Shown here: one piece after another, positions 16,808 through 25,810 of the stretch
Layout: the number at the start of each line of letters is the position of its first letter
How positions within the stretch are numbered: the first letter of the stretch is position 1
DNA from: an uncultured Hellea sp.
GTDB lineage: Bacteria; Pseudomonadota; Alphaproteobacteria; Caulobacterales; Maricaulaceae
NCBI GenBank assembly: GCA_938007935.1
Contig: CALLMD010000002.1
Location: forward strand, 17,923-81,922
Direction of reading: 5' to 3'
Length of the DNA: 64,000 nt
Program-made: the position numbers and the translations under genes
The notes under the pieces: generated by a model
Database searches by the model: none
What the model saw: the letters and a program-made list of their open reading frames with translations, nothing else
What the model was told of the DNA's origin: nothing

Positions 16808-18007
16808 CTATCGCGTTTTGGGAAGGCTGAGCGCGTGCTCGCCAATAATGTTGCGCTGGATTTGAGATGTACCGCCGCCAATTGTTGCTGAAAATGCGTT
16901 TAAATATCCACGGTGCCAATAACCATCATCTATGGCGTTTTCTTCACCGACATAATACCCGCTTTTTGTGCCCTGAAGACTGAGCGCAAATTGATTTATT
17001 TCGCGCATATATTCAGTCATTATTAACTTTGACATAAGCGGAATGGCTTGCGGACAATCTTGATTAAGCGGCGGAAGTTTGGCCCGTGCGCCGTTAAGTT
17101 TAAAAGCCTGTGCATCAATCATAAAGTCAACGAGCTGTTCTCGAATAACAGGATCGTCTAAAACAGGTTTACCGCCGCGCTTTGCCTTTCGAGCAAGTTC
17201 CAAAATCTCTAAAGGATTGACTTCTGTTATTGAATATCCGCCAGCCTGACCGCCTTTGGCATTGCGCTCATACATGAGTGTTTGCATAGCGATTTTCCAG
17301 CCATGGCCCTCTTTACCCATAAGCCCGTCCGCAGGTATGCGCGCATCAGTGAAAAATGTTTGGGTAAAACCGTGTTCACCTGTGAGCTTACGTATCTTAA
17401 CCGTTTCAATACCCTCAACAGTCATGGGCGAGAGGAAAAAGCTTAGCCCCGCATATTTATTTGGCGCATCCTGATTCGTTCGCGCTAGTAAAATCATATA
17501 TTTGGCGTAATGCCCATGAGTAGTCCAAATCTTGGATCCATTGAGAACATATTCGTCCCCGTCACGCACAGCCTTTAGCTGCGCATTGCCGAGGTCAGAG
17601 CCATGTTCCGGTTCAGAAAACCCCTGACACCAGACATCTTCGGCGTTCAATATACCCTTAATATATTTCTTCTTATGCGCCTCTGTCCCTATATCTAATA
17701 TAAGCGGCCCTGCCCATCCAAGACCAATCGTATTGAACATAATTGGCGCATTATGCTTTCGCATCGCCGCTGTAGCCGCGTCTTGATGAGCCTGTGTTAA
17801 ACCGCCCCCGCCATAGACTTTTGGCCAGGCGGCGCCCAGATAACCCGCCTCATAAACTTTACGCTGCCAATCACGCAAAAACTCGAATTGTTGATCTGTT
17901 CCAACCTCCATAAAGGTTAGAGGCAACATAAAGTCGGGGTCAGCAGGCGTATGCTCCGCGAACCACCCTTCAGCGTCTTTCGCAAATTCTTTTACTTCAG
18001 CGCTCAT
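16808..18007 (-). CDS. acyl-CoA dehydrogenase (first of a pair)
   Basis: This 399-residue protein carries ACAD motifs in order: GAAWPKVYGGGGLTQAH, GFSEPEHGSDLGNAQLKAVR, LNGSKIWTTHGHYAKYMILL, RKLTGEHGFTQTFF and the C-terminal ATIGGGTSQIQRNIIGE. The last motif is typical of FadE-type enzymes acting on branched or bulky acyl-CoA. It overlaps the start of the downstream partner's extended frame and its own start overlaps the tetR stop by 11 bp (ATG 18007), so regulator and dehydrogenases are one transcript. It likely oxidises the acyl-CoA before the carboxylase step. Confidence 0.87.
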   Translation of the reverse strand: MSAEVKEFAKDAEGWFAEHTPADPDFMLPLTFMEVGTDQQFEFLRDWQRKVYEAGYLGAAWPKVYGGGGLTQAHQDAATAAMRKHNAPIMFNTIGLGWAGPLILDIGTEAHKKKYIKGILNAEDVWCQGFSEPEHGSDLGNAQLKAVRDGDEYVLNGSKIWTTHGHYAKYMILLARTNQDAPNKYAGLSFFLSPMTVEGIETVKIRKLTGEHGFTQTFFTDARIPADGLMGKEGHGWKIAMQTLMYERNAKGGQAGGYSITEVNPLEILELARKAKRGGKPVLDDPVIREQLVDFMIDAQAFKLNGARAKLPPLNQDCPQAIPLMSKLIMTEYMREINQFALSLQGTKSGYYVGEENAIDDGYWHRGYLNAFSATIGGGTSQIQRNIIGEHALSLPKTR

Positions 18008-18704
18008 GAGGATTCCTTTTTATCATAGTCTCTAAACGCTCAGCCGCGGCTTCCAGCCTACCCGCGATATGGCTCATATCATCGCGCCGAGGTTTAAATG
18101 CCGAGCTATCAACCAAAATTAGGCTCAACAAATCATCAACAAATAAATCTATGTCTTTGCGGCGATCTTTGATCATCATGGTTTTGAACCCATAATCCAT
18201 CGCCCCGAAAAAAATATCCCGCAATATCCAAGGTGTTATGTTGGTTTTAATGTTACCAGACGCTTGCCCGGCCTTAGCAATTCTATCGAATATTACGACA
18301 TAGTTTTTATTCAGATCAAAAAGTTCACTTCCGCCATAAGAGTCTATCTCACCATTTATCAGCGGTAACATCTCCAATATGCGCCGCTCTTTCATGATAA
18401 GTTCCATATGGTTCGTAGCTAAAAATTTTAACTGCTCGGCGGTAGAGGCAAGCTCATCAACGCCGCTTTGGGCGCTAGCCGTCAGACGTCTATAAAAATC
18501 AGAGACAACAGCGCGTGCAAGATCCTCTTTATTTTTGAAGTAGAGATAGACCGTGCCATCAGCGACACCAGACTGTCGCGCAATCTCCGCCATAGTTGTT
18601 TTAGCAAACCCCCGTTTCGCAAAGGTACGCCGCGCAGCTTCGATAATCGCATCCTCGCGCTGCTCGACTTTCTCACGGCGGGTTGATGTCTTTAGCTTTT
18701 GCAA
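17997..18704 (-). CDS. TetR/AcrR family regulator (AtuR-like by position)
   Basis: This 235-residue regulator has an N-terminal helix-turn-helix: AARRTFAKRGFAKTTMAEIA, RQSGVADGTVYLYFKNKEDL. A ligand-binding helical domain follows. It is transcribed with the dehydrogenases and diverges from the atuA-like gene. In known atu clusters the TetR-type AtuR represses until a terpenoid acyl-CoA is present; that role is inferred from position. A perfect 11-bp palindrome lies in the shared promoter. Confidence 0.88.
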   Translation of the reverse strand: MQKLKTSTRREKVEQREDAIIEAARRTFAKRGFAKTTMAEIARQSGVADGTVYLYFKNKEDLARAVVSDFYRRLTASAQSGVDELASTAEQLKFLATNHMELIMKERRILEMLPLINGEIDSYGGSELFDLNKNYVVIFDRIAKAGQASGNIKTNITPWILRDIFFGAMDYGFKTMMIKDRRKDIDLFVDDLLSLILVDSSAFKPRRDDMSHIAGRLEAAAERLETMIKRNPHER

Positions 18705-18707
18705 AAC

Positions 18708-18735
18708 TTGACAATCATTAAATGAGGTGTATTCA
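18708..18735 (+). promoter_or_regulatory. promoter and operator of the atu-like operon
   Basis: TTGACA (18708-18713) is followed after 16 bp by TATTCA (18730-18735). The spacer contains the palindrome TCATTAAATGA (18715-18725), likely the TetR site. The divergent tetR start codon is only 4 bp away, so repression of both directions is plausible. Confidence 0.5.
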
Positions 18736-18791
18736 TAATTTCTGATTATTATTCATTTTTGTCTTTTGTCAAGCGAGTTAAGCCCCACACA

Positions 18792-20573
18792 ATGTCAAGG
18801 AAAACAATCAAAATCGGCGGCGCGAGTGGGTATTGGGGTGAAAGCGCCATGGCGACTCCGCAACTCCTTCAAGTCGAAGATTTAGATTATCTTGTTTATG
18901 ACTATCTCGCTGAAATCACCATGTCGATTATGGCCAGAGCGAAGGCAAAGGACCCATCTCGAGGTTATGCAACCGACTTCGTTGATTTAGTCATCAAACC
19001 TTTTGCATCTCAAATCGCAGCCAGCGGCGTTAAACTTATAGCGAATGCCGGTGGGACTAATGCAGAAAGCTGCGCTGAAGCCGTGAGATCAATCGTTAAA
19101 GACGCTGGCCTAAACCTAAAAGTGGCGATTATTACAGGTGATGATCTTCTGGAGCAAAAAAGCATAATAGCCGCAAACGCTCCAAAAGATATGTTCACTG
19201 GCGCAGCCTTCCCTCAAGAAGATAAAATCGCCAGCATCAACGCCTATCTGGGGGCATTTCCAATTGCTAAAGCCTTAACTGCAGGCGCTGATATTATCAT
19301 TACAGGTCGCTGCGTTGATAGTGCTGTTACCTTAGGGGCCTGCATTCATGAATTCGGATGGAGCGAGACAGATTGGGACAAGCTCGCAAGTGGATCTCTC
19401 GCTGGACATATCCTCGAATGCGGGCCGCAAGCGACTGGTGGAAATTTCACCGACTGGGAACTTTCAGGAGACATATCTGATATTGGCTATCCAATTGCAG
19501 AAATATCCAGCGACGGGTCCTTCATCACCACAAAACCAAAAGGCACTGAAGGTGTTGTCAATATTGGAACGGTGTCCGAACAAATGCTTTACGAAATTGG
19601 CGATCCCCAAAGCTACCTATTGCCTGATGTGACCTGTGATTTTTCTGATGTTATAATCACCCAACTTGAAAAAAACCGCGTACAAGTATCGCCAGCAAAG
19701 GGGCGGCCTGCCCCTCAACATTACAAGACCTGCCTGACCTATATGGACGGGTTTCGCGCTGGAACATACCTAACGCTTTACGGAAAAGATGCTGATAAAA
19801 AAGCCAGCAAACTTGCCGAAGCGGCGATAGCGAGAGCCAATAAAGCCCTCCGACTCTTCAACCTTGGCGAATATACCGATATCAGCTTTGAAGCTATTGG
19901 CGCAGGTAGCCAAATGGGACAGGCGCGTGCATCTGATGAAGTAATTCTAAAAGCCGCTGTGAAGCATCCCGATATGCGCGGCGTAGGCATATTCCTGAAA
20001 GAACTAGCTGGACTAGGCCTCGCAACACCACCCGGACTTTCTGGTTTTACTGGCGCAGGCCGCGCAAGACCCTCACCTGTCTTGCGGCTATTTTCCTATC
20101 TTACGCCAAAAGAGAATATCAGTGTGGCCATAGACATTGATGGTTATTCCCTCACCCATAAAGACAAAGTTTCTACCAAAGCTGAACAAGCCTCTCCTCC
20201 CCTATTACCGCCGCCTGTTAGTGACACTGAAATAGATGTCCCGCTCATTGATTTAGCTTGGGGCCGGTCAGGCGATAAAGGCAACAAAGCCAATATTGGT
20301 ATCATTGCCCGCAAGCCAGAATATATGCCTTATATTTGGGCGGGGCTCACAAAGACTCTTATCGATGAAACCTATGCCCACTTCATGGACACGCCAGGCG
20401 CGATTGAGAAGTTTTATCTGCCAGGTTCAAATGCCATAAATATACTCATTGATGATGTTTTGGGCGGCGGCGGCCCTGCCTCTCTTCGCAATGACGCCCA
20501 AGGGAAAGGATACGCTCAAATTTTACTCGCCCAATCTATTCCGGTTTCTATACAGATAGCAGAGAATTTATAA
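18792..20573 (+). CDS. atuA: acyclic terpene utilisation protein AtuA-like (DUF1446)
   Basis: From ATG 18792 the product has 593 residues. It opens with KIGGASGYWGESAMATPQLL and DYLVYDYLAEITMSIMARAK, typical of the AtuA core (DUF1446). Further motifs are IANAGGTNAESCAEAV, DIIITGRCVDSAVTLG and HILECGPQATGGNFTDW. The C-terminal part (from about LAWGRSGDKGNKANIG) is the small domain found fused in many family members. AtuA is needed for citronellol/geraniol catabolism; its exact chemistry is not settled. An in-frame TTG at 18759 lies upstream. Its stop overlaps the next gene's start (TAATG). Confidence 0.85.
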   Translation: MSRKTIKIGGASGYWGESAMATPQLLQVEDLDYLVYDYLAEITMSIMARAKAKDPSRGYATDFVDLVIKPFASQIAASGVKLIANAGGTNAESCAEAVRSIVKDAGLNLKVAIITGDDLLEQKSIIAANAPKDMFTGAAFPQEDKIASINAYLGAFPIAKALTAGADIIITGRCVDSAVTLGACIHEFGWSETDWDKLASGSLAGHILECGPQATGGNFTDWELSGDISDIGYPIAEISSDGSFITTKPKGTEGVVNIGTVSEQMLYEIGDPQSYLLPDVTCDFSDVIITQLEKNRVQVSPAKGRPAPQHYKTCLTYMDGFRAGTYLTLYGKDADKKASKLAEAAIARANKALRLFNLGEYTDISFEAIGAGSQMGQARASDEVILKAAVKHPDMRGVGIFLKELAGLGLATPPGLSGFTGAGRARPSPVLRLFSYLTPKENISVAIDIDGYSLTHKDKVSTKAEQASPPLLPPPVSDTEIDVPLIDLAWGRSGDKGNKANIGIIARKPEYMPYIWAGLTKTLIDETYAHFMDTPGAIEKFYLPGSNAINILIDDVLGGGGPASLRNDAQGKGYAQILLAQSIPVSIQIAENL

Positions 20574-22195
20574 TGGCTGTTTTCAAATCCAAAATTAATG
20601 TCAATTCAGATAGTTACAAAGAGAACCGCAAAGACATGTTGGCGCTCGTCGATAAACTCATTGAGCTTAACGCCCGCGCGCCAAAAATATCAGCATCCAA
20701 GAAACCCAAATTCGATAAGCGGGGACAAATCCTGCCTCGCGAACGGCTCGCCCGTCTGCTTGATCCCGGAATGCCTTATCTGGAAATCGGCAATATTGCT
20801 GGCTATATGCTCGACACCAAAGAAGAAGAAAAATCCATTCCTGGTAGTTCAATCATGGCGGGCATTGGATTCATTGCGGGTGTGCGCACGGCTATCGTAG
20901 TCGATGATAGCGGTATTAAAGCAGGCTCACTTACGACAGCAGGCGGTTATCGCCTTATGCGAACTCAGGAAATCGCCCTCGAACAAAACTTGCCTTTTGT
21001 CCATCTCGTAGAGAGCGCTGGTGGGGACCTTATGAATTATACTGTAGAGGGCTTCCTAGATGGAGGACGCCTTTTTGCAAACTTGGCAAGACTTTCAAAA
21101 AAAGGCCTTCCCGTGCTCGCGATCTTACATGGATCATCGACGGCGGGCGGCGCCTATATGCCGGGGCTTTCAGATTATGTTGTCGGCGTAAAAGGCGGCG
21201 GACATGCGTTTCTCGCTGGCCCACCTCTACTCAAAGCCGCAACGGGTGAAATCGCAACTGCAGAAGACCTTGGCGGCGCAGAAATGCACGCCAATGTCAC
21301 AGGGCTCATCGAATATCTTGCTGAAAATGACGGCGAAGCTGTGCTGATGATGCGCGAAGTTGCAGCCCGACTTGGCTGGAATGAAAACTGCCCTTCCCCG
21401 CCAAAACGTATTTGGGCAGAGCCCATTTATGACTCCGATGAAATCGCAGGAATCGTGCCTACCAATTACCGCAAGCCTTATGATGTTAGAGAAGTCGTCG
21501 CTCGCATCGTTGACGGCTCTGATTTTTCAGATTTCAAGCCGCGCTACGGCATTTCAACCATTTGCCTCCAAGCCAAAATTTACGGGCAAAAATGCGGGAT
21601 AATTTCAAATAATGGTCCCATCGACCCAGATGGCGCTACCAAAGCTGGTCAATTTATTCAGCTAATGGATCAAGCCAATACGCCTCTTATATTCCTGCAA
21701 AACACAACGGGTTACATGGTCGGCAAAGACTATGAACAGAGCGGGATGATTAAGCATGGTTCAAAGATGATTCAAGCCGTAACAAATACCTCAGTCCCCC
21801 GCATAACTATGATGATTGGCGCAAGTTTTGGAGCGGGCAATTACGGCATGTGCGGGCGGGGATATGATCCCGATTTTTTAATGACATGGCCCAATGCTAT
21901 GACGGGCGTGATGGGCGGTGACCAAGCCGCGACCGTTATGGAAATCGTCGCTAATGCTCAGGCGAAAAGAGCAGGTATCGAGATAGATCAGGAGCTCGCC
22001 AAGCAACAACGCGCAAAGCTAACCCATGTCTTTGATAGCCAAGCAGGAGCCTTCTACACATCAGGGCACCTATGCGATGACGGAATGATTGACCCGCGCG
22101 ATACACGGCAAGTTCTAGGGTTTCTACTTGGTACCGTCTGGGAAGGCAGAAATAGAACCGTCAAAGAAAACAGCTTTGGCATCGCGCGGCTATAG
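20573..22195 (+). CDS. atuC: acyl-CoA carboxylase carboxyltransferase subunit (geranyl-CoA carboxylase-like)
   Basis: This 540-residue protein has both carboxyltransferase halves: N-terminal RGQILPRERLARLLDPG and LVESAGGDL, and C-terminal CGIISNNGPIDPDGATKAGQ, FLQNTTGYMVGKDYEQSG and GASFGAGNYGMCGRGYDPDF. It transfers carboxyl from biotin to an unsaturated branched acyl-CoA. The neighbouring AtuA- and AtuE-like genes favour geranyl-CoA over 3-methylcrotonyl-CoA, but motifs alone do not settle it. The ATG overlaps the atuA stop by one base; the enoyl-CoA hydratase gene follows after 9 bp. Confidence 0.85.
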   Translation: MAVFKSKINVNSDSYKENRKDMLALVDKLIELNARAPKISASKKPKFDKRGQILPRERLARLLDPGMPYLEIGNIAGYMLDTKEEEKSIPGSSIMAGIGFIAGVRTAIVVDDSGIKAGSLTTAGGYRLMRTQEIALEQNLPFVHLVESAGGDLMNYTVEGFLDGGRLFANLARLSKKGLPVLAILHGSSTAGGAYMPGLSDYVVGVKGGGHAFLAGPPLLKAATGEIATAEDLGGAEMHANVTGLIEYLAENDGEAVLMMREVAARLGWNENCPSPPKRIWAEPIYDSDEIAGIVPTNYRKPYDVREVVARIVDGSDFSDFKPRYGISTICLQAKIYGQKCGIISNNGPIDPDGATKAGQFIQLMDQANTPLIFLQNTTGYMVGKDYEQSGMIKHGSKMIQAVTNTSVPRITMMIGASFGAGNYGMCGRGYDPDFLMTWPNAMTGVMGGDQAATVMEIVANAQAKRAGIEIDQELAKQQRAKLTHVFDSQAGAFYTSGHLCDDGMIDPRDTRQVLGFLLGTVWEGRNRTVKENSFGIARL

Positions 22196-22204
22196 GCAAA
22201 AGAT

Positions 22205-23008
22205 ATGAGCAAGCTTCCTGAAACAACGAAAATTATTAATGAGATAAATGAAGGCTGGCTGACTATTTGGTTTAACTCACCCGAAAACCGAAATGCCCTG
22301 AGTGAAACCTTAACCCAGGATTTCATAGCGACCTTAAAGGCCGTAAAGGATGACCGAAATATTCGCGGCATAACAATTCGCGGTAAAGGTGACATCTTCT
22401 GCGCAGGCGGTGACCTTAAGAGTTTCAATGCTGGCCAATCCGGCGACGAGGCAAAAGAGAAATTCTATAAAATGAACCGCGAAGCGGGGGATATGTTTGA
22501 CCTTGTCTTATCTATGCCGCAAGTCGTTATGGCTTATGTCGAGGGCGCAGCCATTGCAGGCGGTCTTGGTCTTATGTGCTGCGCGGATATAATCGCTGTT
22601 GATAAAGATGCAAAATTTTCTCTTACGGAAACTATGATTGGCATTGCACCTGCCCAAATAGCGCCCATTGTGGTCGCCCGAACAGGCATGCCTATCGCGA
22701 GACGCATAATGCTAACGGGATCAAGGTTTACAGGCCAAGATACGCCGCAATATAATCTCTCTGATTATGTTGTTAATAGCCCCGAGGAATTTACACAGCT
22801 TGAAGCAAAAATAAAAAAAGGCGTGTTAAAATGCGCGCCGGGCGCAGTGGGTATTACAAAAGAAATACTTATCGCGACCCAGCATCTAGACCGCGAGCGT
22901 CAAAAAGATTTTGCGGCACATAAGTTTACACAGTGTATAATGTCAGAAGAAGGTATTGAGGGCATTTCTTCTTTCGTTGAAAAACGCAAGCCAAATTGGT
23001 CTGTCTAA
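22205..23008 (+). CDS. atuE: enoyl-CoA hydratase/isomerase family protein (AtuE-like)
   Basis: This 267-residue crotonase-fold protein has the oxyanion-hole segments GKGDIFCAGGDLKSF and VEGAAIAGGLGLMCCADI, then KFSLTETMIGIAP. Of the two usual catalytic Glu positions, that in LTETMIG is conserved. In the Atu pathway AtuE hydrates isohexenyl-glutaconyl-CoA. It sits between the two carboxylase subunits in that order, as in atu clusters. Its stop overlaps the next start by one base (TAATG). Confidence 0.83.
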   Translation: MSKLPETTKIINEINEGWLTIWFNSPENRNALSETLTQDFIATLKAVKDDRNIRGITIRGKGDIFCAGGDLKSFNAGQSGDEAKEKFYKMNREAGDMFDLVLSMPQVVMAYVEGAAIAGGLGLMCCADIIAVDKDAKFSLTETMIGIAPAQIAPIVVARTGMPIARRIMLTGSRFTGQDTPQYNLSDYVVNSPEEFTQLEAKIKKGVLKCAPGAVGITKEILIATQHLDRERQKDFAAHKFTQCIMSEEGIEGISSFVEKRKPNWSV

Positions 23009-25002
23009 TGCCTGTTAAAATCACGCCTTTTGATACAATATTAATCGCCAATCGCGGCGAAATTGCTTGCCGTATTATCCGCACGGCGAAAACTATGGGG
23101 CTGAAAACAGTTGCGGTCTATTCGAACGCAGATGCCAATACCCCGCATGTAAAAATGGCGGATCAAGCTGTAAATATCGGCCCTGCTCCTGTGAATGAGA
23201 GTTATCTGCTTATAGAAAAAATCATAAATGCTGCAAAGGAAACTGGTGCACAAGCCATTCATCCAGGATACGGATTCCTCTCTGAAAATGCGGCCTTTGC
23301 CAAAGCATGCAAAAAACAAGGCCTGGTCTTCATAGGTCCTGAGCCAGAGGCCATTGACCTCATGGGTGACAAGGCCAAATCTAAACGGCGCATGATAAAA
23401 GCAGGCGTACCATGCGTGCCGGGCTATCAAGACGAAAAACAAGACGACAAAACGCTTATTACCGAGAGTAAAAAAATAGGCTTCCCGATTATGGTCAAAG
23501 CCGCAGCCGGCGGCGGCGGGCGCGGGATGCGTTTCGTTAATGACCCCAAATCCCTGCCTGACGCGATTAAAGACGCACGCTCCGAAGCTGCCAACGCCTT
23601 TGGCTCTGATGTACTTATTCTTGAAAAAGCCATACAGCAGCCCCGCCATGTTGAAATCCAAATCTTCGCTGACCGGGATGGAAACACAATTCATCTTGGC
23701 GAACGCGATTGTTCGGTACAGCGGCGACATCAAAAAGTCTTAGAAGAAGCGCCTTGCCCAATCATGACCCCTAAACTTCGCGCTAAGATGGGCGCGGCAG
23801 CCGTTAAAGCGGCAAAAGATATTGGCTATATCGGGGCAGGCACAGTTGAATTCATGCTTGAAAGCTCAGGCGAATTTTACTTCCTCGAAATGAACACGCG
23901 ATTGCAGGTCGAGCACCCTGTGACCGAGATGCTTACGGGCCTTGACCTCGTTGCGCTTCAAATCCGGGTTGCGCGCGGCGAAGCCCTAGGGCTTAAACAA
24001 GAAGATATATCACTAACAGGCCATGCCATTGAGGCGCGTCTTTATGCTGAAGACCCTGCGCAAGATTTTCTACCCGCAACGGGGGCGATACATCTTTGGG
24101 AACCTGCAATTGGCGACGGCATTAGAATTGATAGCGGCATAGAAACAGGCGGTAACGTCTCACCTTTTTACGATCCTATGATTGCTAAAATCATTGCCCT
24201 TGGAGAAACGCGTGACGATGCTCGCCGCAAGTTAATTAGGGCCCTACAAGATACAACTATCTTTGGCCCCAAAACTAATAAACGGTTTTTAGTTGACGCC
24301 CTCTCTCATCCCGTGTTTGCTACAGGTGAAGCGACAACAGCCTTTATCAATGAAAATTTTCCACAAAGCGCACTTGCGAATACAGGATTATCTCACACAG
24401 AAGCTATAACGGCAGCAATAACGCAATATATTTTATCGCGAAAAAGTAGTCTTGCTAACGCCCTGCCCATTCCTGGAGATTTATTAAATTGGTCAAGTGC
24501 CACCAAAATTGGAACGCCTTATCAATTTGATGATTTAAACATAATTATTACCCCTCAACGTGGCCGTGTCTATACGGCCTCAATCAACGAAACAGATTAT
24601 ACGGTATCGCTCATTGAGCATGGTGAGAACTATATCGACCTGACAATAAATGACGAACGGATAAAGGCTAATTTTCATAGCCTTGCGCCTAGTCAGTTGA
24701 GCCTCTCAATAGGCGCCAAGAGTTTGTCTCTAACAAACTCTCTCGCTCTGTTCCATCGCGCCGAAGACACGGCAGGCGCAGGAGCCGTATTGGCACCCAT
24801 GCACGGGTCCTTGTTGGAAGTCTTTATCAAAAAGGGACAGGTTGTGACGAAAGGGACACGCCTTGCCATTTTAGAAGCCATGAAAATGCAGCATGAAATC
24901 CTGGCCGAAGTTGACGGCACTATCATGGATGTTCATGTAAAAGCTGGAACCCAAATTGCGGCAGATATGCTTATGATAGATATCAAAGAAGGCGAGACCT
25001 AA
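23008..25002 (+). CDS. atuF: biotin carboxylase/BCCP alpha subunit (AtuF-like)
   Basis: From ATG 23008 this is a 664-residue protein. The N-terminal biotin carboxylase domain has ILIANRGEIACRIIRTAK, HPGYGFLSEN, AAAGGGGRGMRFV (ATP loop), NTRLQVEHPVTEM and an acidic metal site. The last 70 residues are a biotinyl domain with EAMKMQHE, where Lys carries biotin. Length and layout match acyl-CoA carboxylase alpha subunits. With the 20573 gene it forms a carboxylase. The TAATG overlap marks translational coupling. Known symbol choice (atuF) follows context rather than sequence alone. Confidence 0.87.
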   Translation: MPVKITPFDTILIANRGEIACRIIRTAKTMGLKTVAVYSNADANTPHVKMADQAVNIGPAPVNESYLLIEKIINAAKETGAQAIHPGYGFLSENAAFAKACKKQGLVFIGPEPEAIDLMGDKAKSKRRMIKAGVPCVPGYQDEKQDDKTLITESKKIGFPIMVKAAAGGGGRGMRFVNDPKSLPDAIKDARSEAANAFGSDVLILEKAIQQPRHVEIQIFADRDGNTIHLGERDCSVQRRHQKVLEEAPCPIMTPKLRAKMGAAAVKAAKDIGYIGAGTVEFMLESSGEFYFLEMNTRLQVEHPVTEMLTGLDLVALQIRVARGEALGLKQEDISLTGHAIEARLYAEDPAQDFLPATGAIHLWEPAIGDGIRIDSGIETGGNVSPFYDPMIAKIIALGETRDDARRKLIRALQDTTIFGPKTNKRFLVDALSHPVFATGEATTAFINENFPQSALANTGLSHTEAITAAITQYILSRKSSLANALPIPGDLLNWSSATKIGTPYQFDDLNIIITPQRGRVYTASINETDYTVSLIEHGENYIDLTINDERIKANFHSLAPSQLSLSIGAKSLSLTNSLALFHRAEDTAGAGAVLAPMHGSLLEVFIKKGQVVTKGTRLAILEAMKMQHEILAEVDGTIMDVHVKAGTQIAADMLMIDIKEGET

Positions 25003-25003
25003 C

Positions 25004-25810
25004 ATGCAAGAAGCCCATGATTTTCAAGAAGAATGCCATTCTGTAGCCGACCTCATAAAAAATCTATCAGATAAGGACTATAACAAGGTAACCCAATTCA
25101 AGGATTGGACCATCTATGATATTATGGCTCACCTTCATCTCTGGAATATGGCGGCTGACTGGACCTTGAACGCACCCGAAAAATTCATGGCACTTATGGG
25201 AGATGTCATCAAAGTTTTCCAAGGCGGAAAAACCCATCAGGACTTGCAACGTGAATGGGCGGAACGCCAAGGCTTGGACACGGGAACGAAACTCTTTGCG
25301 GCATGGAAAACAGGTTATCAAGACGTTGCTGATAAATATGCGGTCGCTGACCCTGAGGTACGAGTCAAATGGGGCGGACCCGATATGTCGGCGAAATCCT
25401 GCATTATCGCCCGCCAGATGGAAACATGGGCCCATGCTCAGGCAATCTTTGACGTTTTAGGTAAAACCCGCATCAATGCCGACCGCATCAAAAACGTCGC
25501 CCATATTGGTGTCACGACTTATAGCTGGTCTTTCAAAGTCAAAGAATTGGAACCTATTCGCCCTAAACCCTACGTACGGCTAATAGCGCCGAGCGGGGCA
25601 GTATGGGAATGGAATGACCCGCAAACTAATAATAAAGTTGAAGGCCTTGCCGAAGAATTTTCTCAGGTCGTCACGCAATGTAGAAACGTTCAAGATACGT
25701 CATTAGAAATGACAGGCGATGCCGCCAATAAATGGATGGAAATTGCACAATGTTTTGCAGGCAATCCTGAAACACCACCTTCTAAAGGAAAGCGGCACAT
25801 TCAAACTTAG
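25004..25810 (+). CDS. TIGR03084-like metal-binding (DinB/MDMPI-fold) protein
   Basis: This 268-residue protein has the N-terminal maleylpyruvate-isomerase/DinB-like layout. The IYDIMAHLHLWNMAADW segment carries His 37/39-type ligands, and METWAHAQAIFD the third His. It fits the TIGR03084 family of thiol-dependent or metal-binding proteins often found beside acyl-CoA carboxylase or AtuA genes. Its start is 1 bp after the alpha-subunit stop, so it belongs to the operon. Its reaction is unknown. It ends tail-to-tail with the dehydratase gene, overlapping by 4 bp. Confidence 0.7.
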   Translation: MQEAHDFQEECHSVADLIKNLSDKDYNKVTQFKDWTIYDIMAHLHLWNMAADWTLNAPEKFMALMGDVIKVFQGGKTHQDLQREWAERQGLDTGTKLFAAWKTGYQDVADKYAVADPEVRVKWGGPDMSAKSCIIARQMETWAHAQAIFDVLGKTRINADRIKNVAHIGVTTYSWSFKVKELEPIRPKPYVRLIAPSGAVWEWNDPQTNNKVEGLAEEFSQVVTQCRNVQDTSLEMTGDAANKWMEIAQCFAGNPETPPSKGKRHIQT

